A DNA stretch of 64,000 bases, from contig JBAZKK010000003.1 of the NCBI GenBank assembly GCA_041650795.1, forward strand, positions 1-64,000, in the 5' to 3' direction. Position numbers and translations under genes: made by a program. Positions 26,748 through 34,673 of the stretch are shown here, in pieces (within the stretch, counting starts at the first letter, position 1; every line of letters begins with the position of its first letter). Under the pieces are notes generated by a model, which worked only from the letters and a program-made list of their open reading frames with translations, was not told the origin of the DNA and did not search any database. This DNA is from JBAZKK01 sp041650795 (GTDB taxonomy: Bacteria > Omnitrophota > Gorgyraeia > Gygaellales > Profunditerraquicolaceae).

Positions 26748-28649
26748 ATGTTTAAATCCCTCGAGGTTTATATCGGCCAGGTTATTGCGCTGGATAGACT
26801 GCATGTGCAGTTAGCCGGTTTCGGATATAAACGCCAGGACAATGTTCTTGAGGAGGGGGATTTTGCCAGGCGCGGAAACCTGATAGACATCTTTCCTTTT
26901 ACCTTTGAACTACCCATCCGCATAGCTCTCGACATAAATACCGTTAAATCCATAAATAGTTTTGACCCTGCCAGCGGCGCCCCTCTATGGGGGCATAAGA
27001 TGGTGATTATACTGCCTATAAAGAACCGTCGTCTTTCCCGGACGGTTTCCTTTAACGAAGAGCTGCCCCTGGAGAATTTCCTCGACCTGGATGTCGGAGA
27101 TTACGTAGTGCATACCGAGCACGGTATCGGCAGGTTCAGGGGGCTCCAGAAGCTCAAGCTCAAGGATAAATACCTTGACCACCTGGTGATAGAATATGAC
27201 CGCCAGGAGAAACTGTACGTACCGGTGGGGGAAATGCATCTTATCCAGAAATATGTCGCCTTTCAGGCGAGGAGGCCAAAACTTTATCGCCTTGGAAGCA
27301 AGGAATGGCAGCGGACCAAGGAAAGGTCAAGAAAAGGCATCCAGAAGCTGGCCTGGGAATTGCTTTCCCTGGAGGCTATGCGCATGAGCATCGGAGGGTT
27401 CGCTTATTCCAAGGATAAGGAGTGGCAGGGGCTCTTTGAGGCAACCTTCCCTTATAAAGAAACCCCGGACCAGGCCAAGGCCACTCAAGAGGTAAAGCGC
27501 GATATGGAGATGCCGAGGCCCATGGACCGCTTGCTCTGCGGTGACGTTGGTTACGGCAAGACGGAAGTAGCGATGCGGGCGGCGTTCAAGGCTACCATGG
27601 ATAATAAACAAGTGGCTTTTCTTGTGCCTACTACCATCCTGGCAGAGCAGCATTATCAGAACTTCATCGGCCGTTTGGAAAAATTCCCCATAAATGTCCA
27701 GATGCTTTCGCGTTTCAATACCGCTTCCGAACAGGAGGTTATCATTAAAGGCATTGCGGACGGCACGGTGGATGTCGTGGTCGGAACGCACCGCTTGCTG
27801 TCCGGAGATGTAGTATTTAAAAACATGGGGTTATTGATTATTGATGAAGAGCAGCGTTTCGGGGTCAAGGCCAAGGAGCAATTGAAGAAGATGCGGCTTA
27901 CCTGCGATGTCCTGACATTGACTGCTACCCCCATACCGCGCACCCTTTATATGAGTCTGATGGGCGCAAAGGATCTTTCCGTCATCAATACACCTCCCCA
28001 AAATAGGTTGCCGATTAAGACCGTTGTGGTAGAATATGACCTGGCTTTGATCCGCCAGGCGATCCTCAGGGAGACAAGGCGTAAAGGACAGGTTTACCTG
28101 GTGCATAACCGTATCGAGGATATCTGTGAGCTCAAAGACAGCGTTATGCGCGGTCTTCCCGGCAGTATCAGGTTTGGCGTGGCCCATGGGCAGATGCTGC
28201 CGCGGATGCTGGAAAAGGTGATGTCGGATTTCCTGAAAGGCGGCATAGACGTCCTAGCCTCTACTATGATTATCGAATCCGGCATAGATATACCCAACGT
28301 AAACACTATTATTATCAACAATGCCCATACCTTCGGTCTTTCGGACCTGCATCAGCTACGTGGAAGGGTAGGCAGGTTTGACCGGCCGGCCTATGCCTAT
28401 TTATTGATTCCGCCCGAAGAGGCGCTTAATAAGGATGCCCGCAAGAGACTGGATGCCATAGAGGAACATTCTGAGCTGGGGGCCGGTTTTAAAATCGCAA
28501 TGGAGGACCTGGAGATCCGCGGAGCAGGTAATCTCTTGGGGATCCAGCAGCACGGTTTTATCAGCGCCCTGGGGTTTGACCTTTACTGCAGGCTCTTGAG
28601 GGAGTCTATCACAAATTTTAGAAAGGTGCTGGAAAATGAAAAGAAATAG
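26748..28649 (+). CDS. mfd: Compact transcription-repair coupling factor (Mfd-like)
   Basis: A DNA translocase that should push stalled RNA polymerase; 633 residues against about 1100-1170 for normal Mfd. Residues about 25-90 match the UvrB-like D2 piece (VLEEGDFARRGNLIDIFPF). The RNA-polymerase-interacting domain follows (about 112-195, DLDVGDYVVHTEHGIGRF). The translocase comes next, with Walker A GDVGYGKTE near 265, IIDEEQRFG near 365, TATPIPRTL and HQLRGRVGRFDR near 534, then the RGAGNLLG region. UvrB-like D1a/D1b, D3 and the C-terminal D7 are missing. It starts 7 bases after secDF and overlaps the next gene by 14 bases, so the short form is not an edge effect. Confidence 0.88.
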   Translation: MFKSLEVYIGQVIALDRLHVQLAGFGYKRQDNVLEEGDFARRGNLIDIFPFTFELPIRIALDINTVKSINSFDPASGAPLWGHKMVIILPIKNRRLSRTVSFNEELPLENFLDLDVGDYVVHTEHGIGRFRGLQKLKLKDKYLDHLVIEYDRQEKLYVPVGEMHLIQKYVAFQARRPKLYRLGSKEWQRTKERSRKGIQKLAWELLSLEAMRMSIGGFAYSKDKEWQGLFEATFPYKETPDQAKATQEVKRDMEMPRPMDRLLCGDVGYGKTEVAMRAAFKATMDNKQVAFLVPTTILAEQHYQNFIGRLEKFPINVQMLSRFNTASEQEVIIKGIADGTVDVVVGTHRLLSGDVVFKNMGLLIIDEEQRFGVKAKEQLKKMRLTCDVLTLTATPIPRTLYMSLMGAKDLSVINTPPQNRLPIKTVVVEYDLALIRQAILRETRRKGQVYLVHNRIEDICELKDSVMRGLPGSIRFGVAHGQMLPRMLEKVMSDFLKGGIDVLASTMIIESGIDIPNVNTIIINNAHTFGLSDLHQLRGRVGRFDRPAYAYLLIPPEEALNKDARKRLDAIEEHSELGAGFKIAMEDLEIRGAGNLLGIQQHGFISALGFDLYCRLLRESITNFRKVLENEKK

Positions 28650-29556
28650 CTTCTCTTGGATTTTATTTTTATGTTTGTTTCTTCTTGCGTCTTCTTACTC
28701 TTCCTGCGGGGCAGAAGACAAGATCGTAGCAATCGTAAACAAGGACGCAATTACCCAAAAGGACCTGGACGGTTTTGTAAATTTTACGCGGATGCAGATA
28801 TCTTCATCCTATGAAGGAGAAGAGCTGGATAAGAAGATAGCTTCGCTTAAGCCTCAGCTTATAGACAGGCTTATCGAGGATCGCCTGATACTGCAGGAAG
28901 CAAAAAAAAGCGGGATTAAAATAGACAACGACAAGATATCGGAAAGAGTTGATGGAATCAAAAAGGCATACCCTTCGGATAGCGTATTCCAGGCTGCCCT
29001 AAAGCAGCAGGGCCTTTCTCAGGCAGACCTTGAGAATAAAATACGGGAGCAGCTTCTCCTGTATAACATTATCGACCTTAAAATCAGAAGGGCGATTCTC
29101 ATTAATCCTACCGAGGTAACGGCATTCTACCAGGAGCATAAGAAGGATATTGTGACTCCGGAACGCCGGGAATTTATGGCGGCGACCATGGATACCCCTC
29201 AGCTTGCCAGCAAGGTATTCTCCGCTTTACGCCACAATGATGACCCCGATGAGATAGCCGGACGCTACGGGGTGGTTTTTAATAATCTCGACGCCTCCGG
29301 AAGGGGGCATTTAAAAAAAGAGGTAGAGGATGTCGTTTTTAAACTCAAGGAAGGCGAGGTTTCTACTCCAGTTAAGATTGACAGTAAATATTATATCTTC
29401 AGGCTTAACAAGATAACTGCGCCAAGGCAGGAAACATTAGCCGAATCTCAGGAGAGGATTTACAATATGCTCCTGGAAAAAAAGATGCAGGAGAAACTGA
29501 CAGAATGGATTGACGGATTAAAGAGCCAGGCTTATGTCAAGGTTTTTAAGGAATAA
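28636..29556 (+). CDS. SurA-like periplasmic chaperone / parvulin isomerase
   Basis: Periplasmic folding helper of 306 residues. A signal peptide (about 1-26) is followed by a SurA N-terminal domain (KIVAIVNKDAITQKDLDGFV, QLIDRLIEDRLILQEAKK). A single parvulin-like domain follows (about 175-265, ending in LKEGEVSTPVKIDSKYYIFRL) and a C-terminal helix. The parvulin core is divergent: the usual HIL start and GGDLG segment are not recognisable, so isomerase activity is doubtful. The order surA-pdxA-rsmA matches that in Escherichia coli, which supports orthology to SurA. It overlaps the preceding gene by 14 bases. Confidence 0.8.
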   Translation: MKRNSFSWILFLCLFLLASSYSSCGAEDKIVAIVNKDAITQKDLDGFVNFTRMQISSSYEGEELDKKIASLKPQLIDRLIEDRLILQEAKKSGIKIDNDKISERVDGIKKAYPSDSVFQAALKQQGLSQADLENKIREQLLLYNIIDLKIRRAILINPTEVTAFYQEHKKDIVTPERREFMAATMDTPQLASKVFSALRHNDDPDEIAGRYGVVFNNLDASGRGHLKKEVEDVVFKLKEGEVSTPVKIDSKYYIFRLNKITAPRQETLAESQERIYNMLLEKKMQEKLTEWIDGLKSQAYVKVFKE

Positions 29557-29559
29557 CCG

Positions 29560-30513
29560 GTGAGAAGGAAACGCGTCAAAGTTACGATAACTATGGGCGA
29601 CCCTTCGGGGATAGGGGCGGAGGTTATTTTGAAGTCTCTCCCGCGGCTGGCGGATACGGCGGTAATAACCGTTATAGGCGACGGCAGGGTTTTTTCCATG
29701 ATGGGGGGGTGCCCGGATAAAATAAGGGGGGTAAGGTTCGTGGACCTCGGGAATGTGCCTTCGGGGAGGTTCTCTTTCGGAAAGATTAAGGCAGAGTACG
29801 GCAGGGCAAGTATCGCTTACCTTGATGCGGCTTTAAAGATGATAAGGTCGCGGGAATCAGATTGCCTGGTAACGGCACCGATATCAAAGGAAGCAATTAA
29901 CGCCGCCGGATTTAAATTCAGCGGGCACACCGAATATCTTGCCATGCGCACGGGTAGTCCGGATACGGTAATGATGCTTTTAAACCGTTATCTAAAATTC
30001 AGCCTCCTCACAAGGCATGTCCCCTTAAAAGACGTTTCCGTTAAGTTAACCCGGAGGGGATTGGTTAAGGTTATCCTCGCTACCTCCGGGGCATTAAAGT
30101 CCTTCTTTTCCTTAAGAGAGCCGCGTATTGCAGTCTGCGGGTTTAATCCCCACGCTTCTGATAACGGGGTAATAGGCAAGGAGGAGAATAAAATTATTAA
30201 GCCGGCATTATGGAAGCTGAAAGGCGCGGTTAGATGCCTTAAGGGGCCCCTGCCGGCAGATGTTGCGATTGCCGGAGCTTATGCCGGTGACTATGATGCC
30301 GTAATTGCAATATATCACGACCAGGCGCTCATACCCCTTAAGTTATCAGACCCTTTAAGCGGCGTCAACATGACGCTTGGGCTGCCGTTTGTGCGCACCT
30401 CTCCTTTGCACGGCACTGCCTTTGATATAGCAGGCAGGAATATCGCCCGAGCGGATTCCATGGTTAGCGCCGTGCGTCTGGCTGTAAAATGCGCTTCCAA
30501 CGGCAGACTTTAA
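29560..30513 (+). CDS. pdxA: 4-hydroxythreonine-4-phosphate dehydrogenase
   Basis: NAD- and metal-dependent enzyme of pyridoxal phosphate synthesis, 317 residues. VTITMGDPSGIGAEVILK is the N-terminal family motif. The metal histidines are in FSGHTEYLA, GFNPHASDNG and IYHDQALIPLKL. TSPLHGTAFDIAG is also conserved. The start is GTG 29560, 3 bases after the surA-like gene. A PdxA2-type relative acting on other hydroxy acids is possible, but the surA-pdxA-rsmA context favours PdxA. Confidence 0.92.
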   Translation: MRRKRVKVTITMGDPSGIGAEVILKSLPRLADTAVITVIGDGRVFSMMGGCPDKIRGVRFVDLGNVPSGRFSFGKIKAEYGRASIAYLDAALKMIRSRESDCLVTAPISKEAINAAGFKFSGHTEYLAMRTGSPDTVMMLLNRYLKFSLLTRHVPLKDVSVKLTRRGLVKVILATSGALKSFFSLREPRIAVCGFNPHASDNGVIGKEENKIIKPALWKLKGAVRCLKGPLPADVAIAGAYAGDYDAVIAIYHDQALIPLKLSDPLSGVNMTLGLPFVRTSPLHGTAFDIAGRNIARADSMVSAVRLAVKCASNGRL

Positions 30514-30519
30514 AGGCAT

Positions 30520-31311
30520 ATGGCTAAAGATGCCGTCAGGCCTAAAAAATACCTCGGGCAGAATTTCCTTTCAGACAAGAACGTCCAGAGAAAGATTATA
30601 GAGTCCTCCGGATTCTCGCCCAAGGACACGATCCTGGAGATCGGTGCTGGCAGGGGAGAATTGACTCGCCTGCTTGCCGATAAGGTAAAAAAGACCTATG
30701 CCGTGGAAATTGACGCCGCGCTTTCCGATAGGCTTAAGGCTGAGTTTAACGATAACCAGAAAATAAAAATCATAAACAGCGATATACTCCGTTTCAATCT
30801 TGATAAAAGCATACCCGTTCCCTCGCGCATAAAGGTAATCGGAAATATACCTTATTGTCTGAGCACGCCGATTATGGGATACCTCCTGGGGCACCTGCGT
30901 AGAATCAGCGTAATATTAATGACGGTGCAGAAGGAATTTGCGGAAAGGGTGGCTGCTTTGCCGGGTTCCTCCGATTACGGCTCTTTAAGCTGCTTTGTGC
31001 AGTATTACTGCCTGCCCGCCGTAATGTTTACGATAAAGAAAACGTCATTCTGGCCGGTGCCGAAAGTGGATTCGTGTTTATTAAGGTTAGAAGCGAGAAC
31101 CAGGCCGCCGGTAAAGGTAAGGGATGAGGCGGAGCTTTTTAAGGTTATCCGCGCCGCCTTCTCCAAAAGAAGAAAGACCTTAAGAAACAGCCTAAAAGGG
31201 ATTATTGATAGAGGCCGCCTGGAAAATTTTTTTCAGCGATGCTCTATTAATCCTGACGCCCGTCCAGAGGAACTCGGGTTGGAGGATTTCGCCCGCCTTT
31301 TAAATTCTTAA
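30520..31311 (+). CDS. rsmA: 16S rRNA dimethyladenosine transferase
   Basis: Dimethylates two adjacent adenines in helix 45 of 16S rRNA, late in 30S assembly (KsgA). 263 residues with the SAM motif ILEIGAGRGELT, acidic YAVEID, catalytic NIPYCLSTPI and the C-terminal RAAFSKRRKTLRNSL. The start KKYLGQNFLSD is typical. It is the last gene before the tRNA/ribosomal cluster promoter. Confidence 0.97.
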   Translation: MAKDAVRPKKYLGQNFLSDKNVQRKIIESSGFSPKDTILEIGAGRGELTRLLADKVKKTYAVEIDAALSDRLKAEFNDNQKIKIINSDILRFNLDKSIPVPSRIKVIGNIPYCLSTPIMGYLLGHLRRISVILMTVQKEFAERVAALPGSSDYGSLSCFVQYYCLPAVMFTIKKTSFWPVPKVDSCLLRLEARTRPPVKVRDEAELFKVIRAAFSKRRKTLRNSLKGIIDRGRLENFFQRCSINPDARPEELGLEDFARLLNS

Positions 31312-31318
31312 AAAAACC

Positions 31319-31347
31319 TTGACAAAAATCAAAGTACACTATATACT
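31319..31347 (+). promoter_or_regulatory. Promoter of the tRNA-Thr / ribosomal cluster
   Basis: TTGACA (31319-31324), 17 bases, TATACT (31342-31347). Predicted start near 31354, giving a leader of about 145 bases before tRNA-Thr. It is the best promoter seen for the 30-kb cluster downstream. Confidence 0.75.
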
Positions 31348-31373
31348 TATAGCTTCATCTACAGGTCAAGGAA

Positions 31374-31457
31374 GTTTTCTGAATCAATCCTGTTAGAAGA
31401 CGAAAATCCTTATAAAACCGAGGATGTTACGTAAGATTCTCGGGGTGGGGATTTTTT
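31374..31457 (+). promoter_or_regulatory. Structured leader with terminator-like hairpin
   Basis: Two helices can be drawn. The first pairs 31374-31380 with 31395-31401 (one G-U pair). The second pairs 31403-31409 (AAAATCC) with 31449-31455 (GGATTTT), with an inner CCGAG/CTCGG stem at 31418-31422 and 31439-31443, and runs into T6 at 31452-31457. It lies between promoter and first tRNA, so it could be an attenuator; alternatively it terminates rsmA transcripts. It matches no riboswitch class I recognise. Confidence 0.45.
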
Positions 31458-31498
31458 GAATTTTTAAGGGTACTAGCATAACCAGCGATTAATATATC

Positions 31499-31571
31499 GC
31501 TGGAGTAGCTCAGTTGGTAGAGCACGTCCTTGGTAAGGACGGGGTCACGGGTTCAATTCCCGTCTCCAGCT
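31499..31571 (+). tRNA. tRNA-Thr (anticodon GGT)
   Basis: Complete cloverleaf of 73 bases: acceptor GCTGGAG (31499-31505) with CTCCAGC (31564-31570), anticodon stem CGTCC/GGACG around loop TTGGTAA, T-arm ACGGG-TTCAATT-CCCGT, discriminator T. The 3' CCA is not encoded. An 8-bp palindrome (31482-31489 with 31496-31503) overlaps its 5' end, as an alternative pairing. Confidence 0.97.
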
Positions 31572-31588
31572 TGCTAGACACGGATAAG

Positions 31589-31738
31589 ATGAGAGAGATA
31601 ATTACTTTAGAATGCACGGTTTGTAAAAATAGAAATTATACCACTACCAAGAACAAGAAGAAGCATCAAGATAAACTACAGTTGAATAAGTATTGCGAAT
31701 TTTGCCATAAGCACACCGCGCATAAAGAACTCAAGTAA
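31589..31738 (+). CDS. rpmG: 50S ribosomal protein L33
   Basis: Zinc-ribbon ribosomal protein of 49 residues, MREIITLECTVCKNRNYTTTK... with the two CxxC pairs (CTVC and CEFC) of the zinc-binding form. The frame is open upstream through tRNA-Thr, but ATG 31589 gives the standard N-terminus. tRNA-rpmG-tRNA-secE-nusG is a common arrangement. Confidence 0.96.
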   Translation: MREIITLECTVCKNRNYTTTKNKKKHQDKLQLNKYCEFCHKHTAHKELK

Positions 31739-31758
31739 ACGAAAAAATGATTTTTGAT

Positions 31759-31829
31759 AGGAGCGTCGGTTAATGGCAAACCAACGGTCTCCAAAACCGT
31801 AACTGCAGGTTCGACTCCTGCCGCTCCTG
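31759..31829 (+). tRNA. tRNA-Trp (anticodon CCA)
   Basis: 71-base cloverleaf: acceptor AGGAGCG (31759-31765) with CGCTCCT (31822-31828), anticodon stem ACGGT/ACCGT with loop CTCCAAA, T-arm GCAGG-TTCGACT-CCTGC, discriminator G. The 3' CCA is not encoded. It lies directly before secE, where tRNA-Trp is found in many bacteria. Confidence 0.96.
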
Positions 31830-31866
31830 CAGATTACGAAGTTCCTGCAGGGAATAAAACAGGAAG

Positions 31867-32058
31867 ATGAATATTTTCAAGAAACCGTTGGATTTTATAA
31901 TTCAGGTTAAGGAAGAGTTAAAGAAGGTATCATGGTCTACGCGTCAAGAGGTTCTCGGCTCGACAGCGGTAGTAATTATAATAACGGCGATGCTGACGGT
32001 TTTTATCGGGGTAGCAGACCTTTTTCTCTCCAAGATGCTCACGGTGATATTCAGATGA
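31867..32058 (+). CDS. secE: Preprotein translocase subunit SecE
   Basis: Minimal single-helix SecE of 63 residues that clamps SecY. The amphipathic QVKEELKKVSWSTRQEV precedes one TM helix (about 31-58). AGGAAG stands just before the ATG. Its stop overlaps the nusG start. Confidence 0.95.
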   Translation: MNIFKKPLDFIIQVKEELKKVSWSTRQEVLGSTAVVIIITAMLTVFIGVADLFLSKMLTVIFR

Positions 32059-32582
32059 AGAACTGGTACGTAGTGCACACCCAGACAGGCTCAGAGGATA
32101 AGGTGAAGATGCTTCTGGAAAACAGGATTAACCAGGAGGGGATGCAGGAGCTTATCAGCAAAGTGGTAATACCGAAAGAGCAGGTCTCTGAGATCCGCGG
32201 AGGAAAAAAGAAAATCTCCCAGCGTAAATTTTTCCCAGGTTACCTTATGGTTGAAATGGAATTCAGCGAACAAACCTTTCTTTTTATCAAGAATACCCCC
32301 GGCGTTACCGGTTTTATCGGAGCCGGCAGAAAGCCCACCCCCCTTCCGCAAAATGACGTAGATAACATATTAAAGAGAACACAGGATACGGTAGCTAAAC
32401 CCAGCCCCAAGGTTATATTCGAAAAAGGCGAGCAGGTGCGGGTGACTGAAGGGCCGTTTGTCAATTTTAACGGCACTATCGACGAGGTGCATCCGGAAAG
32501 AGGGAAGCTCAAGGTGAGCGTTTCCATTTTTGGCCGCTCTACTCCGGTGGAGTTGGAATACTGGCAGGTGGAGAAGATATAG
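32055..32582 (+). CDS. nusG: Transcription antitermination factor NusG
   Basis: Binds RNA polymerase and links it to Rho or the ribosome. 175 residues from ATG 32055: NGN domain beginning MKNWYVVHTQTGSEDKV, with RKFFPGYLMVEM and NTPGVTGFIG, then a KOW domain with GEQVRVTEGPFVNFNGTI. The frame is open further upstream across secE, but that part is antecedent noise. ATGA overlap with secE. Confidence 0.97.
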   Translation: MKNWYVVHTQTGSEDKVKMLLENRINQEGMQELISKVVIPKEQVSEIRGGKKKISQRKFFPGYLMVEMEFSEQTFLFIKNTPGVTGFIGAGRKPTPLPQNDVDNILKRTQDTVAKPSPKVIFEKGEQVRVTEGPFVNFNGTIDEVHPERGKLKVSVSIFGRSTPVELEYWQVEKI

Positions 32583-32585
32583 GCC

Positions 32586-33029
32586 ATGGCGAAGAAAGTA
32601 GTGGCACAGATTAAATTACACGTTCCGGCAGGGCAGGCGAATCCCGCTCCTCCCGTAGGTCCGGCGCTAGGCCAGCACGGGGTCAATATTATGCAATTCT
32701 GCAAACAGTTCAATGATCAGACCAAAGGACGGGAGGGCCTGATATTACCCGCGGTAATCTCGGTATACGAAGACAGAACCTTTACCTTTATTATTAAGAG
32801 CCCGCCTTCGTCTATACTTATCAAGCGCGCGGCAAACCTGGCCAAGGCCTCCGGGACGGCAGGCAAGGAGGTAATCGGGAGCATTACCCCGAAACAGGTG
32901 CAAGAAATCGCCAAGCAAAAAATGAGCGACCTTAATACTACCGATATGGAAGAGGCCGCCAGGATTATCGCAGGCACGGCCAGAAGCATGGGTATCACTA
33001 TAGCAGAGGAAGGTCAAAAACAGGCATGA
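32586..33029 (+). CDS. rplK: 50S ribosomal protein L11
   Basis: Part of the GTPase-associated centre with 23S rRNA; 147 residues. The N-terminus has the IKLHVPAGQANPAPPVGPALGQ segment, with the flexible proline-rich loop, and the C-terminal rRNA-binding part ends MGITIAEE. ATGA overlap with rplA suggests coupled translation of L11 and L1. Confidence 0.98.
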   Translation: MAKKVVAQIKLHVPAGQANPAPPVGPALGQHGVNIMQFCKQFNDQTKGREGLILPAVISVYEDRTFTFIIKSPPSSILIKRAANLAKASGTAGKEVIGSITPKQVQEIAKQKMSDLNTTDMEEAARIIAGTARSMGITIAEEGQKQA

Positions 33030-33706
33030 GGCCAGCAAGCAAGAGATATAAACAATCCGCCGGAGGGTTAGAAAAAACGAGAACCTACGAGTTAAAAGAG
33101 GCGATTGCCGCATTGAAGAAAATGGCGCCGCCGAAATTCGACGCCTCGGTGGACCTGCATTTTAGCGTCAACATCGACCCTAAAAAAAGCGACCAGCTGG
33201 TGCGCGGCACGGTACTCCTGCCGCACGGCAGCGGCAAAAAGATACGGGTCGCTGTTTTCTGCAAGGGCGAGCACGAAAAGATAGCCAAGGAGGCCGGCGC
33301 CGACCTGGTGGGGGCCAATGACCTGATTGAAAAGGTAAACGGCGGTTTTCTGGATTTCGATTGCGTTATCGCCACTCCGGAGATGATGAAGGATTTAAGT
33401 AGGCTGGGTAAGATGCTCGGGCCGCGCGGTCTGATGCCCAGCCCCAAGACGGGGACCGTAACCAATGATATAGCCAAGGCTATCAGCGACGTCAAGAAGG
33501 GCAAGGTGGAATTCCGGGTTGACAAGCAGAGGGGCATACACCTGGCAGTAGGCAGAATATCTTTCGATGAAGATAAAATTTATAATAATGCCTCGCGCGT
33601 GATTGAGGCGATTAACGAGTCCAGGCCCGCCTCCATCAAGGGGAAGTTCTTAAAGAGCCTTTTTATATCATCTACCATGAACCCCGGTTTGAGATTAAAT
33701 ATCTAA
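33026..33706 (+). CDS. rplA: 50S ribosomal protein L1
   Basis: L1-stalk protein of 226 residues. Typical parts are DASVDLHFSVNIDPKKSDQ, VRGTVLLPHGSGK and MLGPRGLMPSPKTGTV. In many bacteria L1 represses the L11-L1 mRNA; the usual binding-site mimic is not obvious before rplK here. Confidence 0.98.
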   Translation: MRPASKRYKQSAGGLEKTRTYELKEAIAALKKMAPPKFDASVDLHFSVNIDPKKSDQLVRGTVLLPHGSGKKIRVAVFCKGEHEKIAKEAGADLVGANDLIEKVNGGFLDFDCVIATPEMMKDLSRLGKMLGPRGLMPSPKTGTVTNDIAKAISDVKKGKVEFRVDKQRGIHLAVGRISFDEDKIYNNASRVIEAINESRPASIKGKFLKSLFISSTMNPGLRLNI

Positions 33707-33710
33707 GAAG

Positions 33711-34241
33711 ATGAAGAAGCTTGGTCTATTAGTAAAAGAAATTTCGGAAAACCGCGTTAAGGGATACCTCAAGGATTCCAACAGCGTATTTATCCTTAAA
33801 TATTCGGGTTTATCCAGTCCAGACATGACCAGCCTGCGTCAGGCACTGATCGGCATCAATGCTAACTTCTTTGTGGTCAAAAACAGCGTCGCCAGGAGGG
33901 CTTTAAAGGAGCACGGGTTAGAAGAGCTTATAAAATCGATTGAGGGCCCTTGCGGCTTTGTATTTGCGAAGGATGAACCTGTCGGCGTCTGCAAGGCACT
34001 TTGCGGCTTTGCAAAGGAACATGAGAAGCTCGGGCTTGAAGGCGGTTTTTTCCAGGAGCGGCTTCTCGATAATAAGGAGATTGAGGCAATTTCAAAGTTG
34101 CCTTCCAAGGAGACACTTAGGGCGCAGGCCGTGCTGACACTGAAGTCCCCGATTACGAATATCGTTATGGTCTTGAGCGCTACCCTGAAGAAATTTGTTT
34201 GTTGTTTAGACCAGATTAAGCAAAAAAAAGGCACTCAATAA
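33711..34241 (+). CDS. rplJ: 50S ribosomal protein L10
   Basis: Base of the L7/L12 stalk, 176 residues. The rRNA-binding domain has VLKYSGLSSPDMTSLRQAL and FFVVKNSVARRAL; the C-terminal helix that carries L12 dimers is LKKFVCCLDQIKQKK. Only 4 bases separate it from rplA, so there is no room for the classic L10 leader RNA. Confidence 0.97.
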   Translation: MKKLGLLVKEISENRVKGYLKDSNSVFILKYSGLSSPDMTSLRQALIGINANFFVVKNSVARRALKEHGLEELIKSIEGPCGFVFAKDEPVGVCKALCGFAKEHEKLGLEGGFFQERLLDNKEIEAISKLPSKETLRAQAVLTLKSPITNIVMVLSATLKKFVCCLDQIKQKKGTQ

Positions 34242-34252
34242 GGAGGAGAGAA

Positions 34253-34648
34253 ATGGCAAACGAAAAATTGGATGAGTTAGTAAAATCCATCGAAGGAATG
34301 ACGGTGATGGAGCTTTCCGAACTGGTAAAAACCCTGGAGGATAAGTTCGGGGTGCAGGCTAACATGCCTATGATGGCAATGCCCATGGCAGGGGCAGGAG
34401 CCGCAGGGGCAGGAGCCGCAGGGGCAGCGGAAGAAAAATCTACCTTTACGGTAGTATTGACAAGTGCCGGTTCGAACAAGATCGCGGTCATCAAAGAGGT
34501 CAGGTCTTTTACCAGCCTGGGCTTAAAGGAAGCCAAGGACCTGGTTGATGCCGCACCGAAGCCGGTCAAGGAAGGCGCCACCAAGGAAGAAGCCGAAGAG
34601 ATAAAGAAGAAGCTTGAGGCAGCCGGCGCTACCGTAGAATTAAAATAA
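34253..34648 (+). CDS. rplL: 50S ribosomal protein L7/L12
   Basis: Stalk protein that recruits translation GTPases; 131 residues. N-terminal dimer domain, Ala/Gly-rich hinge and C-terminal domain (KIAVIKEVRSFTSLGLKEAKDLVDAAPKP). The hinge is encoded by two perfect 15-bp direct repeats (34391-34405 and 34406-34420) plus a partial third. GGAGGAG precedes the ATG. Confidence 0.98.
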   Translation: MANEKLDELVKSIEGMTVMELSELVKTLEDKFGVQANMPMMAMPMAGAGAAGAGAAGAAEEKSTFTVVLTSAGSNKIAVIKEVRSFTSLGLKEAKDLVDAAPKPVKEGATKEEAEEIKKKLEAAGATVELK

Positions 34649-34673
34649 ACCAAAAAAAGGCGACCTGAGACTT

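Noticed and set aside
26700..26760. Frameshift or assembly break explaining the short Mfd
   Set aside because: secDF is complete and ends 7 bases before the Mfd start, so no N-terminal remnant lies upstream; the next gene overlaps the 3' end, so no D7 remnant follows.
31514..31588. Longer start for rpmG running through tRNA-Thr
   Set aside because: The extra 25 residues are translated tRNA sequence; ATG 31589 gives the standard L33 N-terminus.
31932..32054. Longer start for nusG across secE
   Set aside because: The added residues have no NusG similarity and lie in another frame of secE; ATG 32055 overlaps the secE stop and gives MKNWYVVHTQTG.
33706..33711. L10 leader regulating rplJL
   Set aside because: Only 4 bases separate rplA and rplJ, too little for the known leader RNA.
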